Positions 12,457-24,469 of a stretch of 64,000 nucleotides of DNA are shown piece after piece (the stretch's first letter is position 1; every line of letters begins with the position of its first letter). A program made the position numbers and the translations under genes. Source of the DNA: Petrosia ficiformis (lineage: Eukaryota > Porifera > Demospongiae > Haplosclerida > Petrosiidae). The stretch spans positions 26,711,466 to 26,775,465 of the forward strand of contig OX345636.1 in the NCBI GenBank assembly GCA_947044365.1, written 5' to 3'. The notes under the pieces were generated by a model, which saw nothing but the letters and a program-made list of their open reading frames with translations, was not told where the DNA came from and did no database searches.

Positions 12457-12829
12457 TACAGATGAGAGCAGACAAACAAAAGAGAAATTTTCTAACAAAG
12501 ATTATCAAGTGAAGAAAGAGTGACATTCTCAAATAGAAAAGAGATTAGAACTATTACTACAAGAAATAAAAGGAGATAATTATAATTAAAGCACTAAACA
12601 AACAACAGTGATATCTGATGGCTTATTGTTTAATAACTATTTGATAATAGTCATCTTCAATTCTGTTGTTATATTTACATATATTGATTATAAATTCAAG
12701 CACAACAATAAAGTTCTAATTAAATCCATGAGTATAAAATTAACAAATTTGTGTCATATAGTAAGGGATGGCATTGACCTGGAACTCCAGTACTAATATT
12801 AATAACTATAATACGTAATACGGGGTTTA
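12457..12829. other. Spacer without recognised gene
   Basis: A 62-codon frame at 12608-12796 has no recognisable domain and typical AT-rich composition. It is not supported as a gene. Confidence 0.35.
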
Positions 12830-13380
12830 ATGTATATATAATTATTATATATATATATTTAGATTATAGCTCATTAAAATGCTGCAATCTTATTGGTCAA
12901 TTAGAGGTTTCTAAATCCCGTAGTAAACCTACTTTTAATTGATTAGTAAACCTATAATTACTTAGCCCGTTGCAATGTTGCTATAGAAATTTCACACAAC
13001 GAACAGAAGCAAAGTTTGTTGTAAGGCTGGATCTGTAGATTTTCACAAGCGATCGACTGAGAAAGTCGCTAAAGTGTGGGCGTTGACCACTGACTACTGC
13101 ATTTGTAAAACACTCGTCTAGCTGCTTTCTATCAACAAACGAAGAATGGTTTTAGTATCCACGGCCTTCTTAAAAGGTCTTCTGTCCAACTAAGTGAGCT
13201 AAAATCTTCAACGTTTTGAAATCCAAAAGTTACACAGCTGACAAAACCGAGATGTGGGCGTCGCCCTCTACAGCAAAACACTCGCGCTATAGATCACTTT
13301 GCTGTTTTTCTGCAGCTAAATAATAGTACTACATGGCTTTCTTATTATGTCTTCTATCCAAAGTAATAACTATAATCTAA
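12830..13380. repeat. Probable non-autonomous element with an internal repeat
   Basis: The sequence is more GC-rich than its surroundings and has no long ORF. Two blocks, GTGGGCGT...AAAACACTCG (about 13075 and 13255), are repeated about 180 bp apart. The left edge shares GGGGTTTAATGTATATAT with the dispersed repeat at about 2358. It is probably a MITE, but the termini were not defined. Confidence 0.4.
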
Positions 13381-13385
13381 ATTGC

Positions 13386-13522
13386 TTAGATACTGTATTC
13401 TTGGTTTCCACGCGCAATAGAACTACCTTGGAAACATTAATTACTTCGGGCTCCGCCCTCAGTATTTAAACAGTTTCCGCGGTAGATCTATTGCACGTAG
13501 AAACCTCGAATACAGTATCTAA
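13386..13522. repeat. Palindromic MITE-like element, about 42-bp imperfect arms
   Basis: The left arm from TTAGATACTGTATTC (13386) pairs with GAATACAGTATCTAA ending at 13522. A few mismatches occur within about 42 bp, and GCAATAGA...TCTATTGC also pairs. The loop is GC-richer. No coding potential. Confidence 0.75.
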
Positions 13523-13599
13523 CCTATATATATATTTTTTCTTGTGTCCACTTGCGGAAGTAATTAATGGGTGTGGCGCGTAAAATAACTATAATAAGC

Positions 13600-13810
13600 T
13601 GTTGTCTTTCATGCTTGATATACACTTGCTTTTGAATGAGATGATATGAAATAATGAATAAATTTCAGTTTGAAAAAACATTTTATAGATGAGCTGTATA
13701 CAAGCACACATCATGCACACACACACACCAGCAAACGTACGCATGCATGCATGTGTAAATTGCAAACTTTGCCATTCACGTGTGCATGCATGCATGCATA
13801 CATGCAACAT
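13600..13810 (-). promoter_or_regulatory. Promoter-like unit segment without its ORF (inverted)
   Basis: Read on the minus strand, this has the TGCATGCATGCA tracts, a TCTATAAAATG box and the leader TTCATTATTTCATATCATCTC. It then runs into the dispersed repeat at 13560-13625 with no small ORF. Confidence 0.5.
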
Positions 13811-14861
13811 AATCACACTTGAGTGTTTTGATCATTACTGATAATAATAATAAAATTATAATTATACTGTTAATGATAAGAATAACAATCGTGATAATAA
13901 TAACGGTCATCAGGATTCTATCTAGGAGGCTGTTGGTGGAGGGGAAGCAGGAAGGTTTAGTGTTGTGTCACATTAACAGAATATATTGCCATGAGTCTGA
14001 TTGAACATAGTGTAATTACCACTGAATGTGGGCAAACGTCTCCACACTGTTTTAGCTTTTGATCATCATGTTAGAATATGGTTTTCAGAATCTGACTTAT
14101 AGACTAAACTCATAGACACAATAACACACTGAACTCATTACAAAAATGAATCACTTATATAGCAAAACTAAAGAAGATTCTGGAAGCACATGTACATCAA
14201 AACTAATTAAAAGACAGGTTTTAACAAGTTCTTACAACCAGACTAATTAAACTCAAGTGTTACATAAAGATAAACAATGTACAGTCAATTTAAAGGTCAA
14301 ACAGTTTGCAGTGCACATCTAACGCATCAATTATTATTGTTGAACATTTGGTGGGAAGAAGGCTGAAGATAAAGCCTTGGTAATATAGTGTATGCCAATA
14401 ATATTTATAGGCATAATATTGAATACTAGTAATATATATTTACTGGTAGTGCTCATTTAGATAATTATTTAATGATATAATATCATGTACTTGTAACAGG
14501 AAAATATAAATGACAAAATGCTAATATTAATGCTCAAATCATAATTATAGTTGGGATGCAAACTTTTTCTAATTAAAAATAGTAGGAATGCAATACTGTA
14601 TCAATTTGAATGTCTATAATTATAATAATTATTATACTCACTCAAGAGTTTTCAATTATTTTTTAAAACAATTGTCTATTAATGAAATCTATTATGCAAA
14701 TTGGAATACAATACAGTGTTCATCAATCCTTATGGTTGCTCTTTTAAGCCAGAACATCTGTGTTTGTTTGTTTTTCATCAACTATATCACTCAGGAACTG
14801 TTCTTTATCCTTGGAACACACTTAAACTTGAAATACTTTGCAGTTTGATTACATTCAAGCT

Positions 14862-15065
14862 TTATAGTCTTCTTAGCCTCTTTTTACTTTTCTTTGTACC
14901 AACAATATTCTCTGGTTCTCTCTTTCTCTTCAATCCATGCTTTGTTGTTTTTTTATTGAATAAGTAGTCATCTACAATATTGGAGACCTTACTGTTGAAG
15001 GTAAAGGAATGATCAATATCTTTTGACTGCTCTAAATCTTTCTTTTCAGTATTTATATTTGACAT
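14862..15065 (-). CDS. Small-ORF family copy A (67 aa, open)
   Basis: This is one of the most complete copies. It opens MSNINTEKKDLEQ, continues with an acidic middle SNIVDDYLFNKK, and ends with the strongly basic KRKREPENIVGTKKSKKRLR tail, which looks like a bipartite nuclear localisation signal. The leader on the minus strand contains a TATA-like box and TGCATGC repeats upstream, as in other copies. The downstream flank (14540-14860) matches the flank of copy F in opposite orientation, so these two are closest relatives. No enzyme or binding motif is visible, so a DNA- or RNA-associated role is only a guess from charge. Differences from copy D are mostly amino-acid-changing, so constraint is not proven. 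The ORF is short and may be non-functional. Confidence 0.45.
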   Translation of the reverse strand: MSNINTEKKDLEQSKDIDHSFTFNSKVSNIVDDYLFNKKTTKHGLKRKREPENIVGTKKSKKRLRRL

Positions 15066-15419
15066 CTTTTTCTGTTGTTTACTGAGATCTTGGCTCTCTT
15101 GAAAGAGATGCTATGAAATAATGAATAAGTTTCAGTTTTAGGAATATTTTTATAGAAATAAGATGCAAGCCACAAAATACATGCATGCATGCATATACAT
15201 GTAACATGAACATGCATGCAAGCACACACACCAACAAACATGTGCACATATAGTGCATGCATGCATGCATGCAAGGTGCCATGCATGTGTGCATGCACAT
15301 ATGCGTGCAGTTATAGTACATGAAATTGAATATTTCCTGTTCAGGATTAACAATTTGGAATAATTCTGTGTGATATTTGCAATCATCATATTAATTAAGC
15401 TATTTGTTGAAATGACAAC

Positions 15420-15560
15420 CATATTTATTGCTGATCATGTGACCTGTGGCCAATCAGAGTGCAGATAATGCGTCACATGATTGAACATTAAATCACTTAT
15501 TGCACACTTTTGGGGTAGGTATAAAATGCGGGTCACGGATCACGGATTACGGATCAGAAT
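15420..15560 (+). promoter_or_regulatory. Possible promoter: CCAAT, TATA-like box, CGGATCA repeats
   Basis: CCAATCAG lies at about 15450 and TATAAAAT at about 15520. GGTCACGGATCACGGATTAC and a further GGATCA follow. No gene downstream was identified, so this is weak. Confidence 0.2.
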
Positions 15561-15667
15561 AATATTAATTTCTATTAAATCATGTGACTGGTTATTCCAT
15601 TAATAAACAGGTCGGTAAATAGAATAAAACATTCGATAAATATAACCTTGTTCTGATGATAACCTAA

Positions 15668-15736
15668 CAATAAAGGTCTCGTTTACATAACGCACTCGCC
15701 TTCGGCTCGTGCATTATGTAAACTCAACCTTTATTG
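15668..15736. repeat. Palindrome with arms of about 31 bp
   Basis: The left arm starting CAATAAAGGT (15668) pairs with ACCTTTATTG ending 15736. The inner part GTTTACATAA...TTATGTAAAC also pairs around a CCTTCGG loop. It is probably a short MITE. Confidence 0.8.
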
Positions 15737-16524
15737 ACCCGCCTTCGTGCTACATTAAAACATGTAATCACGGTAAAGTGTATTCTAACTATTACATAAT
15801 TCTATGCTTGCATGGTAAAGAGGTGTTAACTTCATGTAATGATCATGAGTACAATTTCTAACTTATAATAATGATGTCTTGTAAAGATATCTATGATAAT
15901 ACAATTTCTAACTTATAATAATGATGTCTTGTAATGATGTCTTGTAAAGATATCTGTGATAATACAGAATACATTATAACCAGTAGTGATATAATAATAA
16001 TGATAATAATAATAAGGTTATTATAATAATCATGATTTTATTGTTAACATAATTTGAGTAAAGTGTCAATTATCGGACACCACCCATACATGGACGCTAT
16101 AATGCTCTCTCTACCACTGTAACTGGAATTATTACACCATGGTAAGAAAATATACTAAGTAATATCCCTGCATAATGAGTTTCATGTCAATCGCTTGCTT
16201 GGTCTTGGAGTTATAAGCTTGCAAAAATTAAATTTGGACATACCTATAATCGGAGGAATTACGAACAGCTATCAATACGTCGTATATATAGAATACATTG
16301 GAATATATCTCTTAGTTATTATAACTGTTTAAATCATACATATAATTATATTATATACATAATTGATTTGGCTGTTTTATCATTTTATTTACTGTTATAG
16401 ATCATCATTTATCAATATAATGACTAACTTTAATAATTTTAGTATAATACTTGAGAAACGATGCTACTATCATGATACTATCAATTGTGATAGTGATATT
16501 ACTACTATCGTCCAGCGTGAGTAT

Positions 16525-16690
16525 TCATACAAAGACATACATGTACATGTATACATACACAGACATACACATACACAGACATACACAGACATACATATAT
16601 ACATAGTTATATGTACATACACAGGCATATACAGTACATGTATACATATACAGACATACATGTACATGTATTCATGTACATACACAACAA
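16525..16690. repeat. CATACA/ACAGACAT/ACATGTA microsatellite
   Basis: The tract is made of alternating ACATACA, CAGACATA and palindromic TACATGTA units. Open frames on both strands across it are low-complexity artefacts. Confidence 0.9.
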
Positions 16691-17100
16691 ATATCACAGA
16701 ATTAGAGGAAATATTGATTCATTTATCAAAGCTCGTAATATACCTAGTAATTTAATCCACACAATTGAGACTCGTTATTCCAGTTATAGGTACTGTTTTG
16801 AGGTCTTTATCCCATTTGAACTTCTTGCTATAAATAGATATATGTATCAGATAGACATACAAGTGTAAAGAAATGAATATATTATTATATGAGGATGGAT
16901 GAACAAGTATATGTTTGTTATATAAATAGTGAACGAGCAGAGACATGAATATACACACACGTACATATATTATATATATTATAATAAACTATAGACAAGT
17001 AGATATATTTAATTATATAAATAGATGCATTGATGGACAGATAGATAGAGTGACTATAGTTAGTAAACACACTTTCTTTTTGTTAATTATAGGCCATAAA

Positions 17101-17288
17101 AAACAAGATCAGAAAAGAAGAATTAGAGCAGTTAACAAATATTGATCATTCTTTTACCTTCAACATTCTAACATTGTAGATGTCTACTTATTCAATAAAG
17201 AAATGACAAAGAGTGGATTGAAGAGAAAGAGAAAACCTGACAATATTGTAGGTACAAAAAAAGTAAGAAGAGGCTAAGAAGACTATAA
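17101..17288 (+). pseudogene. Small-ORF family copy I, broken
   Basis: The alignment to other copies starts at AGAAAAGAAGAATTAGAGCA and runs to the terminal AGAAGACTATAA. The ATG segment is missing. A deletion before TCTAACATTG, and changes in the AAAAAAAGTAAG run near the end, shift the frame. Confidence 0.6.
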
Positions 17289-17384
17289 AGTTTAAAACTG
17301 CAAATTATTTCAAGTTTAAACTTGTTCATGAATAAAGAATTACTACATGCAGCTGCCATCCATCGTTCAGTAATCATGACTAAC

Positions 17385-17590
17385 TTTATCATGCCCGAAA
17401 CTCATCAGCCCATTATAGTTATTATTTTGATTATCTACTCTGTTTACATTTTAAAGAACCTTGTAGTACTTTAGGAGCATATTTCAAGTAGAATAGCTAG
17501 CTATTAGTTATAGTTTCTACGTAAGCTACACAGCTTTCTTTCTGCTGGTTTGTAGAGATTGAGCGTGCGTTCTTTTACGTAAAAACCATA
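17385..17590. repeat. Inverted copy of the dispersed repeat at 2470-2720
   Basis: Reverse-complement matches include AATAGCTAGCTATT, TACGTAAGCT and CAGCTTTCTTTCTGCTGG. It interrupts the array unit. Confidence 0.6.
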
Positions 17591-17864
17591 ATAAGTGCCC
17601 CTAAAAAGTGCAATTCCTGAAAATGTAATTACATAGCTGAAGAAAAGCAGTGATGTAAAATTGAATAGAAATTAACTTATGTTGTTAACATAATTATTAT
17701 ATTCTAACCATGCATAGTAGGAGCTGCACACATTCACCTCTATGGTGTCTTGACTATTTTTTAACCTTGTGCACATATTTACAGCTGATTATAATGTTTC
17801 CTTACACTGAAACGTAATCGATTCATTACATCATAAATAATATCTTAGTAAGTAACAGAATAAG

Positions 17865-17984
17865 ATGTCTGACATAAAGAAGGACTTCAAGCACTCAAGT
17901 ATTGACCATTCTTTTAACTTCAACAGTGAGGTATCCAGTATTGTAGATGACTACTTATTCAATAAGGAAATATCAAAAAGTTGA
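17865..17984 (+). CDS. Small-ORF family copy J, short form (39 aa)
   Basis: The ORF opens MSDIKKDFKHSSIDHSF and reads through SIVDDYLFNKEISKS, then meets TGA at 17982-17984 where the longer copies read TGG or GGA-type codons. The basic tail is therefore lost, although related DNA continues to about 18035. Copy K carries the same in-frame TGA. J and K also share upstream sequence (about 17590-17760 against 36300-36450). The stop is therefore older than their separation. Whether a 39-residue peptide is made is unknown. Confidence 0.35.
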   Translation: MSDIKKDFKHSSIDHSFNFNSEVSSIVDDYLFNKEISKS

Positions 17985-18285
17985 TTGAAGAGGAATATGG
18001 AACTTGAGAATATTGTTGGTACAAAACATTATCCTAACTATGTGATGGCATTCTAGCCACAAAAAAATTATAAGTTTGAATAATCAATTGCTAAATCTTG
18101 GTGAGCACACTATTATTGAGGCCTAAGAATATTATAGTGATGCTGATTGTTTCTTTCAGTGCCTGGAAAGAATAATTATTAAGATTAAAATTAGTATTAT
18201 TACTATTATAATGCCTGTAGTTGTAATATCAATATCTCTTCCTGTAGCCTTAGTTCAGTGAGCTAATGGTTCATTTCCTCATCAT

Positions 18286-18430
18286 TCACTGCATGTTTCT
18301 TATTTCCTCAATTTTTACTCCTCCTCTGGAAGGGTCTACAAAGATTTTCACCACCTCACACATGCACATTGGACACTTCCCTCGATCCAAGGGCATGTGG
18401 AGATTAGGGTTTACACATGTATATCCGAAC
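18286..18430 (-). pseudogene. Possible RING-like cysteine-rich fragment
   Basis: On the minus strand an open stretch reads CVNPNLHMPLDRGKCPMC and continues about 25 residues to a stop at 18286. A His followed by CPMC resembles the second half of a RING finger. The first half was not found, so it is probably a relic exon or chance. Confidence 0.2.
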
Positions 18431-18834
18431 AAGCCACACTAATATAATTATATGGACAATTATTGAGGCTGTGAGTATCCTTGTTGATCCCCTCTGGGTC
18501 AACAAGTATTTAATAGTGTGAGTCAAACTTTCCTATTATTGACAATCATATGATGGGGAGATACTGATCACAATTGACAACTGCTCCACGTTGCCCTTCA
18601 CCAAATTCTGCATGCGTCCATGTATGCATTCCAATCAGATTACAGAAAACATTACCCCAGTGCCATCTGCATATGGTAGGGAAAGTGTAGATGGAAGTAA
18701 AGAAACAGATATCAACATAAATAAGAGATTTAGTTATAAGAAAAGCTGTTAAAACTAGCACTGGAAAAAAAGTAGTAATAATCCTTATAATTTCAAAAAT
18801 GTACTCATGATCATTAGATGCATCTTTATCATGT

Positions 18835-18871
18835 AAATGCAGTCATAAATTATCAATTTATGACTGCATTT
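18835..18871. repeat. Perfect hairpin, 17-bp arms, 3-bp loop
   Basis: AAATGCAGTCATAAATT (18835-18851) pairs with AATTTATGACTGCATTT (18855-18871). Imperfect versions occur at the same place in other array units (about 26828 and 38293), so it belongs to the unit. Confidence 0.85.
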
Positions 18872-19079
18872 CAGTTTGTTTAGAAAGCAAATAGCTTAAC
18901 ATTTTATTGCACACTAGTCTCGTTCCATTGACACGCAAGTTCACTGAAGATCACAAAGAATTATTCCAAAATGTGAATTATGAAATGCACACATGCAAGA
19001 AAATTGTAATCAAACACATTAGGTATAATAAAATTAATAAATTGAGGAAGGTGTGGAAGTATGTAATTACACACGTATA

Positions 19080-19290
19080 GTAACTGTTTGCATGGCATCT
19101 TGCAATTTACGCATGCATGCATCATTTTTATTGGTGTGTGTGTACATCCATACATGTGCATGCATGCATGCATTCTTGTAGTTTACTTCTCAATTGTTTT
19201 CTCACACTGAAAAGTATTCATTATTTCAGAGCTGCTCAACAAAACAAGATCTCAGCAAGGAATTGAATACGATGTCAAGCTTGTTCATGG
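19080..19290 (+). promoter_or_regulatory. Promoter-like unit segment with the ORF missing
   Basis: TGCATGC tracts, the leader TATTCATTATTTCA and AACAAAACAAGATCTCAGCA are present. The ATGTCAA of the ORF start is then followed directly by the downstream flank GCTTGTTCATGGATAAAGAA. About 240 bp holding the ORF are absent. Confidence 0.6.
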
Positions 19291-19800
19291 ATAAAGAACT
19301 ACTACAGCTACCAAGTGATAGTTGATAAAAGACAACTAAGTAACTTTAGGGACATTGGTACAATAATGGATAAATTTTCAAGACATCACAATGCTCATAC
19401 ATGGTTGCGATATAAATATGTTAACAACAAAATTATCACTATTATAATATTGTATATGACTTTATTACTGTTATTATTAATATCATTATTATTATATCAC
19501 TACTGGTTATGTTATAAATGTATTTTGTATTATCAAAGACATCCTTACAATTATAATTTAATAAAATAAGAATGGCACCTTGCACTTTTGCACATGTTTG
19601 TTGGTGTGTGTGCTTGCATGCATGTTCATGCTACATGTATATGCATGCATGCACGCTTGTAGCTTGCTAAAATTGCGTGTGTGTGTGCGTTTGTATGCAT
19701 GCTCATGATACATCTATAAAATGTTTTTTCAACCTGAAATGTATTCATTATTTCATAGCATTTCATTCAAGAAAAACAAGATCTTAGTAAGCAGAATAAG

Positions 19801-20010
19801 ATGTCAAACATAACTACCGAAAATAAAGACATAGATCAGTCAACAGATATTGATACTTTTTCTTTGCCTTCAACAACATATAAGGCATCCAGTATTGTAG
19901 ATGACTGCATATTCAATAAAGAAATAACAAAGAGTGGATTGAAGAGAAACAGAGATCCTGAGAATATTGTCGGGACAAAGAAAAGTAAAAAGAGGCTAAG
20001 AAGATTATAA
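19801..20010 (+). CDS. Small-ORF family copy B (69 aa, open)
   Basis: The ORF opens MSNITTENKDIDQSTDID and has a longer, altered middle (SLPSTTYKASSIVDDCIF). It ends with the family's basic tail PENIVGTKKSKKRLRRL. Upstream at about 19680-19800 lie TGCATGC tracts, CTATAAAATG and a leader that ends GCAGAATAAG directly before the ATG, which fixes the start. Downstream is the usual GCTTGTTCATGGATAAAGAA flank. Compared with copy A it has small in-frame changes. No known domain is visible. The basic tail suggests a nuclear or nucleic-acid location, which is inference only. Confidence 0.45.
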   Translation: MSNITTENKDIDQSTDIDTFSLPSTTYKASSIVDDCIFNKEITKSGLKRNRDPENIVGTKKSKKRLRRL

Positions 20011-20781
20011 AGTTGGAAACTGCAAATCCTTTCAAGGTTAAGCTTGTTCATGGATAAAGAACTACTACAGCAGCCAAGTGATAGTTGGGGAAGACAAAAA
20101 AGTAACTTTATGGACATCACAGTGCTCATGAATGTTTGCAATATATTTATGTTAACAACAAAATCATCATTATTATAATATTATATATCACATTATTATT
20201 ATTGTATTATTATTATTGTTAATATTATTATTATTATATCACTACTGGTTGTAATGTATTATCACAGATATCCTTACATGACATCATTATAATTTAATAA
20301 TAAAGAATTAAGAAATGGTACTTACTCATTTCCATGCAAGCAAGCATAGTCAATTACATAAGGCACAAATAGCTGAATTAATATGTAATTGTACACTAGT
20401 CATTTCACCAACACACAAAATCACTAAGGATCGTAAAGAACACACAAAATTATTCCAAAATGTTAATCCTGAACATGCACACATGCATGAAATTAAGTGT
20501 AATATTTATATTAAAGAAGAAATTTAGGAAATATGCAGCAATTACATAACTGTATGCATATGTGCCTGCACACATGCATGACACCTTGCATGCATCCATG
20601 CACAATTTGTGCATATGCGTGTTGGTGTGTGTGGTTACATGCATGCACATCTTACATGTACATGCATGCATGTTTGTAGCTTGCATCTTATTCTATAAAA
20701 TATGTCCTCACACTAAAACCTATTCATTATTTCACAGCAGCTCTTTCAACAAAACAAGATTACAGTAATCAACAGAGTAAG

Positions 20782-20964
20782 ATGTCAAGCATAATTACTG
20801 AAAAGAAACAGTTAACAGATATTAACCATTCCTTTACATTCAACAGTAAGGTCTCCAGTATTGTAGATGACTACTTATTCAATAAAGAAACAACAAAGAG
20901 TGGATTGAAGAGAAAAAGGCAACCTGAGAATGTTGTTGGTACAAAGAAAATAAAAAGAGGCTAA
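20782..20964 (+). CDS. Small-ORF family copy C (60 aa, tail altered)
   Basis: The ORF opens MSSIITEKKQLTDINHSF, missing five codons present in copy A, and keeps SKVSSIVDDYLFNKETTKSG. A two-base loss in the AAAAGTAAAAAG run changes the last residues to KKIKRG and a stop, so part of the basic tail is lost. The leader with TATA-like box and TGCATGC tracts lies at 20560-20780. Function is unknown. It may be translated in this shortened form or be a decaying copy. Confidence 0.4.
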   Translation: MSSIITEKKQLTDINHSFTFNSKVSSIVDDYLFNKETTKSGLKRKRQPENVVGTKKIKRG

Positions 20965-21254
20965 GATGACTATGAGTCTGAAACTGGTCATTTCATTTTT
21001 AAGCTTGTTCATGGATAAAGAACTACTGCGGCTGATTGACATAGTTGATGAAAGATAAGGAAGGAGCATGCAGATATTCTGACCAGGAGAGAATCTTAAA
21101 ATTAAGGAAAACAGAATTTTAGTATTGCCATTTTCTTATGTACTTGTTAGCTTTTGAAGAGTGAATTAATACAAATTAGAAGTTAATCTGTCAATGCCTA
21201 AATTATAATTATAATGGTTCAGATTACACACCATAGTCCCTCACTATAGAAACC

Positions 21255-21370
21255 AAGAAATTGATGATATCACCCTGAGTTTTTACATAATATTATAAAT
21301 GTTTCACTCATACACACCATCAAACACTTTCTCCCCAAAAAACAAAAACCATAGATAGAAAAGGATTACC
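21255..21370. repeat. Array-unit flank, copy also at 34255-34370
   Basis: GATATCACCCTGAGTTTTTAC through CAAACACTTTCTCCCC and ACCATAGATAGAA is shared with 34260-34360, just right of the ISL2EU insertion. It shows which unit segment the transposon entered. Confidence 0.7.
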
Positions 21371-22210
21371 AATTATTGTCACAATCTACAGACTCATTGT
21401 CCCCCTCAATGTACAATATCATGTTTATGTCTTATTAATCAATGTTATTTCTGTTAGACACCTACAGTTCATATTGTTGTAACAAAGTCACTATTATATG
21501 TCAACTGTCTATATAAATAATCTCAATTCTTTGAATAAAAGTCAGTTGTTGCTCGAGTCAGTTTATAGTGAACCCGTGACAATTATATACTGATTATGAT
21601 TGTTACTAGTATAAATGAATGTAATCATCATTATTATAATTCTAATCATAATAACTAGTATTGTTATTATTATTAATATTGTATAAATTATTAATATTGT
21701 ATTAATATTACATGCAGTATTGTATTGCAATTTGTATAATAGATGCATAATAATTATTATATGGACATTCAAACCAATACAGTATCACATTCCTACTATT
21801 TATAATTGGAAAAGGTTTGCATCCCAACTTTACTTATAACTACCACACCTTTAGCATTTTGATATATTCTAAGATGTAATCAACATATATATTTTTCAGT
21901 TATGAGTACATGACATTATATCATTACTATCAATACTCGCAATATAATATCTAAACCAGTACTACCAGTAAATATATTACTAGTTTACAATATATACCTA
22001 TAACTATTATTGCCATGCACTATATTATCAGGTTTTTATCTTCAGATTCCTCCCCATCAATTATTCAACAACAGATTCAGAATACAAATATTTTCATTCC
22101 TAACTGAAATTTATAGACAGTGGTAATTAAACTATGTTCAATCAGACTCATGGTACCATATTGTTATAATGCAACACAATGTTAATCCTTCCTTCTTCCC
22201 CTCCACCATT

Positions 22211-22400
22211 GTTAGTATTTGCATGCATGCATTCATGCACATATGAATGGCAATGGCACATGTTTGTTGGTACGTATGTGTGTGTGCTTGTATGCATGCT
22301 CATGTTACATCTATAAAAATTAATATTTCCTCACTCTGATATGTACTCACTATTTCATAGCATCTCTTTCAAGAAAAGCATAATCTCAGTTACTTTTAAC
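22211..22400 (+). promoter_or_regulatory. Promoter-like unit segment, ORF lost
   Basis: TGCATGC tracts, TGTTTGTTGG, a CTATAAAAAT box, TCATAGCATCTCTTTCAAGA and AATCTCAGT are present. The leader then diverges before any MSNIT-type start. Confidence 0.55.
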
Positions 22401-22669
22401 ATTCATAATTATAATCCATTGACTCCAAATTTTTTTAACATTAAACTGCTAATTGATAGTTACAATCCATTCATTTGTAGTATATTGTATAAATTTAATA
22501 AATTATTATGTGATAAATATTATTCTAGACATTACTTCAATGAACGTACGTATGTACTGCACTTATATAAATTGTTATAGGTTTAGAACATACTATATGC
22601 TTGGAATGTACTATGCTTAGAAGGTACTACGCTTGCCTTAAACTACCAAAGGTGGTATTAGGCTAAAGT

Positions 22670-22930
22670 TGGTTCACCTTCGCTGTGTCCTCAAATTTGA
22701 ATGTGACAAGTAATAGTTATAACACCCTACAGTCACCGATCCCGAGGGCGCGTAGCGTCGAGGGGGAGGTGACTGTAAATCAGATACTGCCCGACTAGGC
22801 GTGTTATAAAGTAATTTATGGTCATTGTAATGATGCACATCAAAGTTACTAAGAAGTTCCCATAGAAACGAAGTGACGTCATTGAAGAAACCAGTGAACC
22901 ACAAACTCACGTTTCACTATTACTCTTATT
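22670..22930. repeat. GC-richer MITE-like segment with palindromic ends
   Basis: GTTATAACACC...AGTCACC at about 22713-22738 pairs with GGTGACT...GGCGTGTTATAA at about 22767-22808, around a GC-rich centre GGGCGCGTAGCGTCGAGG. No coding potential. It is probably a short DNA element inside the array. Confidence 0.5.
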
Positions 22931-23011
22931 TCAGGCAGCTGCGAATATCTAGCCCTTTTCTCAAACCGTGAAATTTATCTCTCAAGAGACGAAAGAACAC
23001 TATAAAAGTTG

Positions 23012-23187
23012 ATGGAAATGATGGCATGTTTGAAAAAGATTGTGAAACAGAAGAAGTCGATCACGACCTACCTGCCACTCAACGATTTGTAAGCCCAAGG
23101 ACGTTAGCCACTTACCATCCTGATGAATCATGCCCGGATGATGTTTTGTTGTGCGATGGTTCCTCTGATCTTTCGTTGTTTTATTGA
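23012..23187 (+). other. Short open stretch, possible orphan exon
   Basis: One frame reads NDGMFEKDCETEEVDHDLPA and on to a stop near 23187. Another starts MEMMACLKKIVKQKK. Composition is protein-like but no family was recognised. Confidence 0.2.
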
Positions 23188-24469
23188 TTTTGATTATTTA
23201 CATTGTTGTTGATTGTTTGTACCAGGTAATTTGGTTTCAATGACGGTATGAGTTTGGGTACTGTGTGTATGTATGTTTCTAAAAAAATTGCTACTTGTGT
23301 TCATTGTAAAATTTCATTGATTTCAAGTGTTTGATAATTTTTTGATTGAATAAATTGTAGCACGTTTGTGGGCGAGTTGTATCACACTTGTTGGTGGATT
23401 ATAAAACGCTTGTGGGTGTAGGCATTTCTATTAAATTTACATCCCGCGCGGTGTCTTTGATGTGCGTCATCACTATGACAACTTATATGTAATATAGTGT
23501 ATCGTTTAATGTCATAAGGATTACACTATTTAACTCAATAATAAAGCAAAGATTGAATTTTGACATACACAAAAAAGAATGGGAAGGATAATTATATGAA
23601 AATGATGCAGATGAAATGATTTTGGGTCATTCTAAACTAAAGTTATGAACATTTTTCTGAGGACAATGTGAATGTGAAAGATCTTCAGTAATTATTAAAC
23701 TCCATGTGTTTCAGCTGTTCGTTAATCACTATGTCTTCAGCAAGTAATATCTCTTCAAGTTCTCTGTTTATCATGTTATCATGGTTTATTTAGCTCTGTA
23801 CACCAGCCAAAAGGCATTTTCTTTTCCATAAAGAGACTTAGAGAAGATGAAAATTGTTCAGAGATCTTGTTAGTCTACTTGGTTTCAAACATGGTCATAC
23901 CAGACTAATTTATGATGAAACGAATTTAATTTTACAGGGTGGATGCTGTATTCCATTTGCTGTAAAGCTGTGAATGAGCGAGAAAATAGAAAATAAAGCC
24001 GGGAGTGCTGATAAAGCTTTGCTATGCCTGAAAAATAATAATAGTGCATGCACTGCACAATGAGTCAATGCCTATACAGTAAAGTTATTATGATTTATGT
24101 ATTTTTGTGCTTTTATAGCTGACTAGAGGGGTTTGCAATTGAAACGATTGGTTTTTAGCAGCAAGAGAAAAGTTCTTGCCACAAAACAGCTGTAGAAAAA
24201 CTACTGACATTGCTCACAGATGTAGGTGTAATGCTTTCCCTGCAGATTATGCTTTATATTACAGTTTAGCTATAATCATACAACTATAATTGTCATTACC
24301 ATGCATTACTATAATTGATATATGGCAGCGTTTATTTCTACAATTTCATCATTTATTAATAATGATGTGTGGAGACTTTTGCACACATTCAGACCTTTAT
24401 AACACTGAAGTGAAATTTAAATATCCAATTAACAATGTGTTCATACATTAAACAATCAGTAGCTGCAGT

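Noticed and set aside
12265..12498. 77-codon frame with Cys-Val and Met-Tyr-Val runs
   Set aside because: It translates the CA/CATA microsatellite.
14588..14967. Two overlapping plus-strand frames of 86 and 88 codons
   Set aside because: They are antisense to small-ORF copy A and its 3' flank. The same antisense frames occur at other copies.
15053..15422. Three overlapping minus-strand frames rich in Met-His-Ala-Cys
   Set aside because: They are translations of TGCATGCATGCA tracts in the array leader. The same artefact occurs at 13589, 18961, 20450 and 37240.
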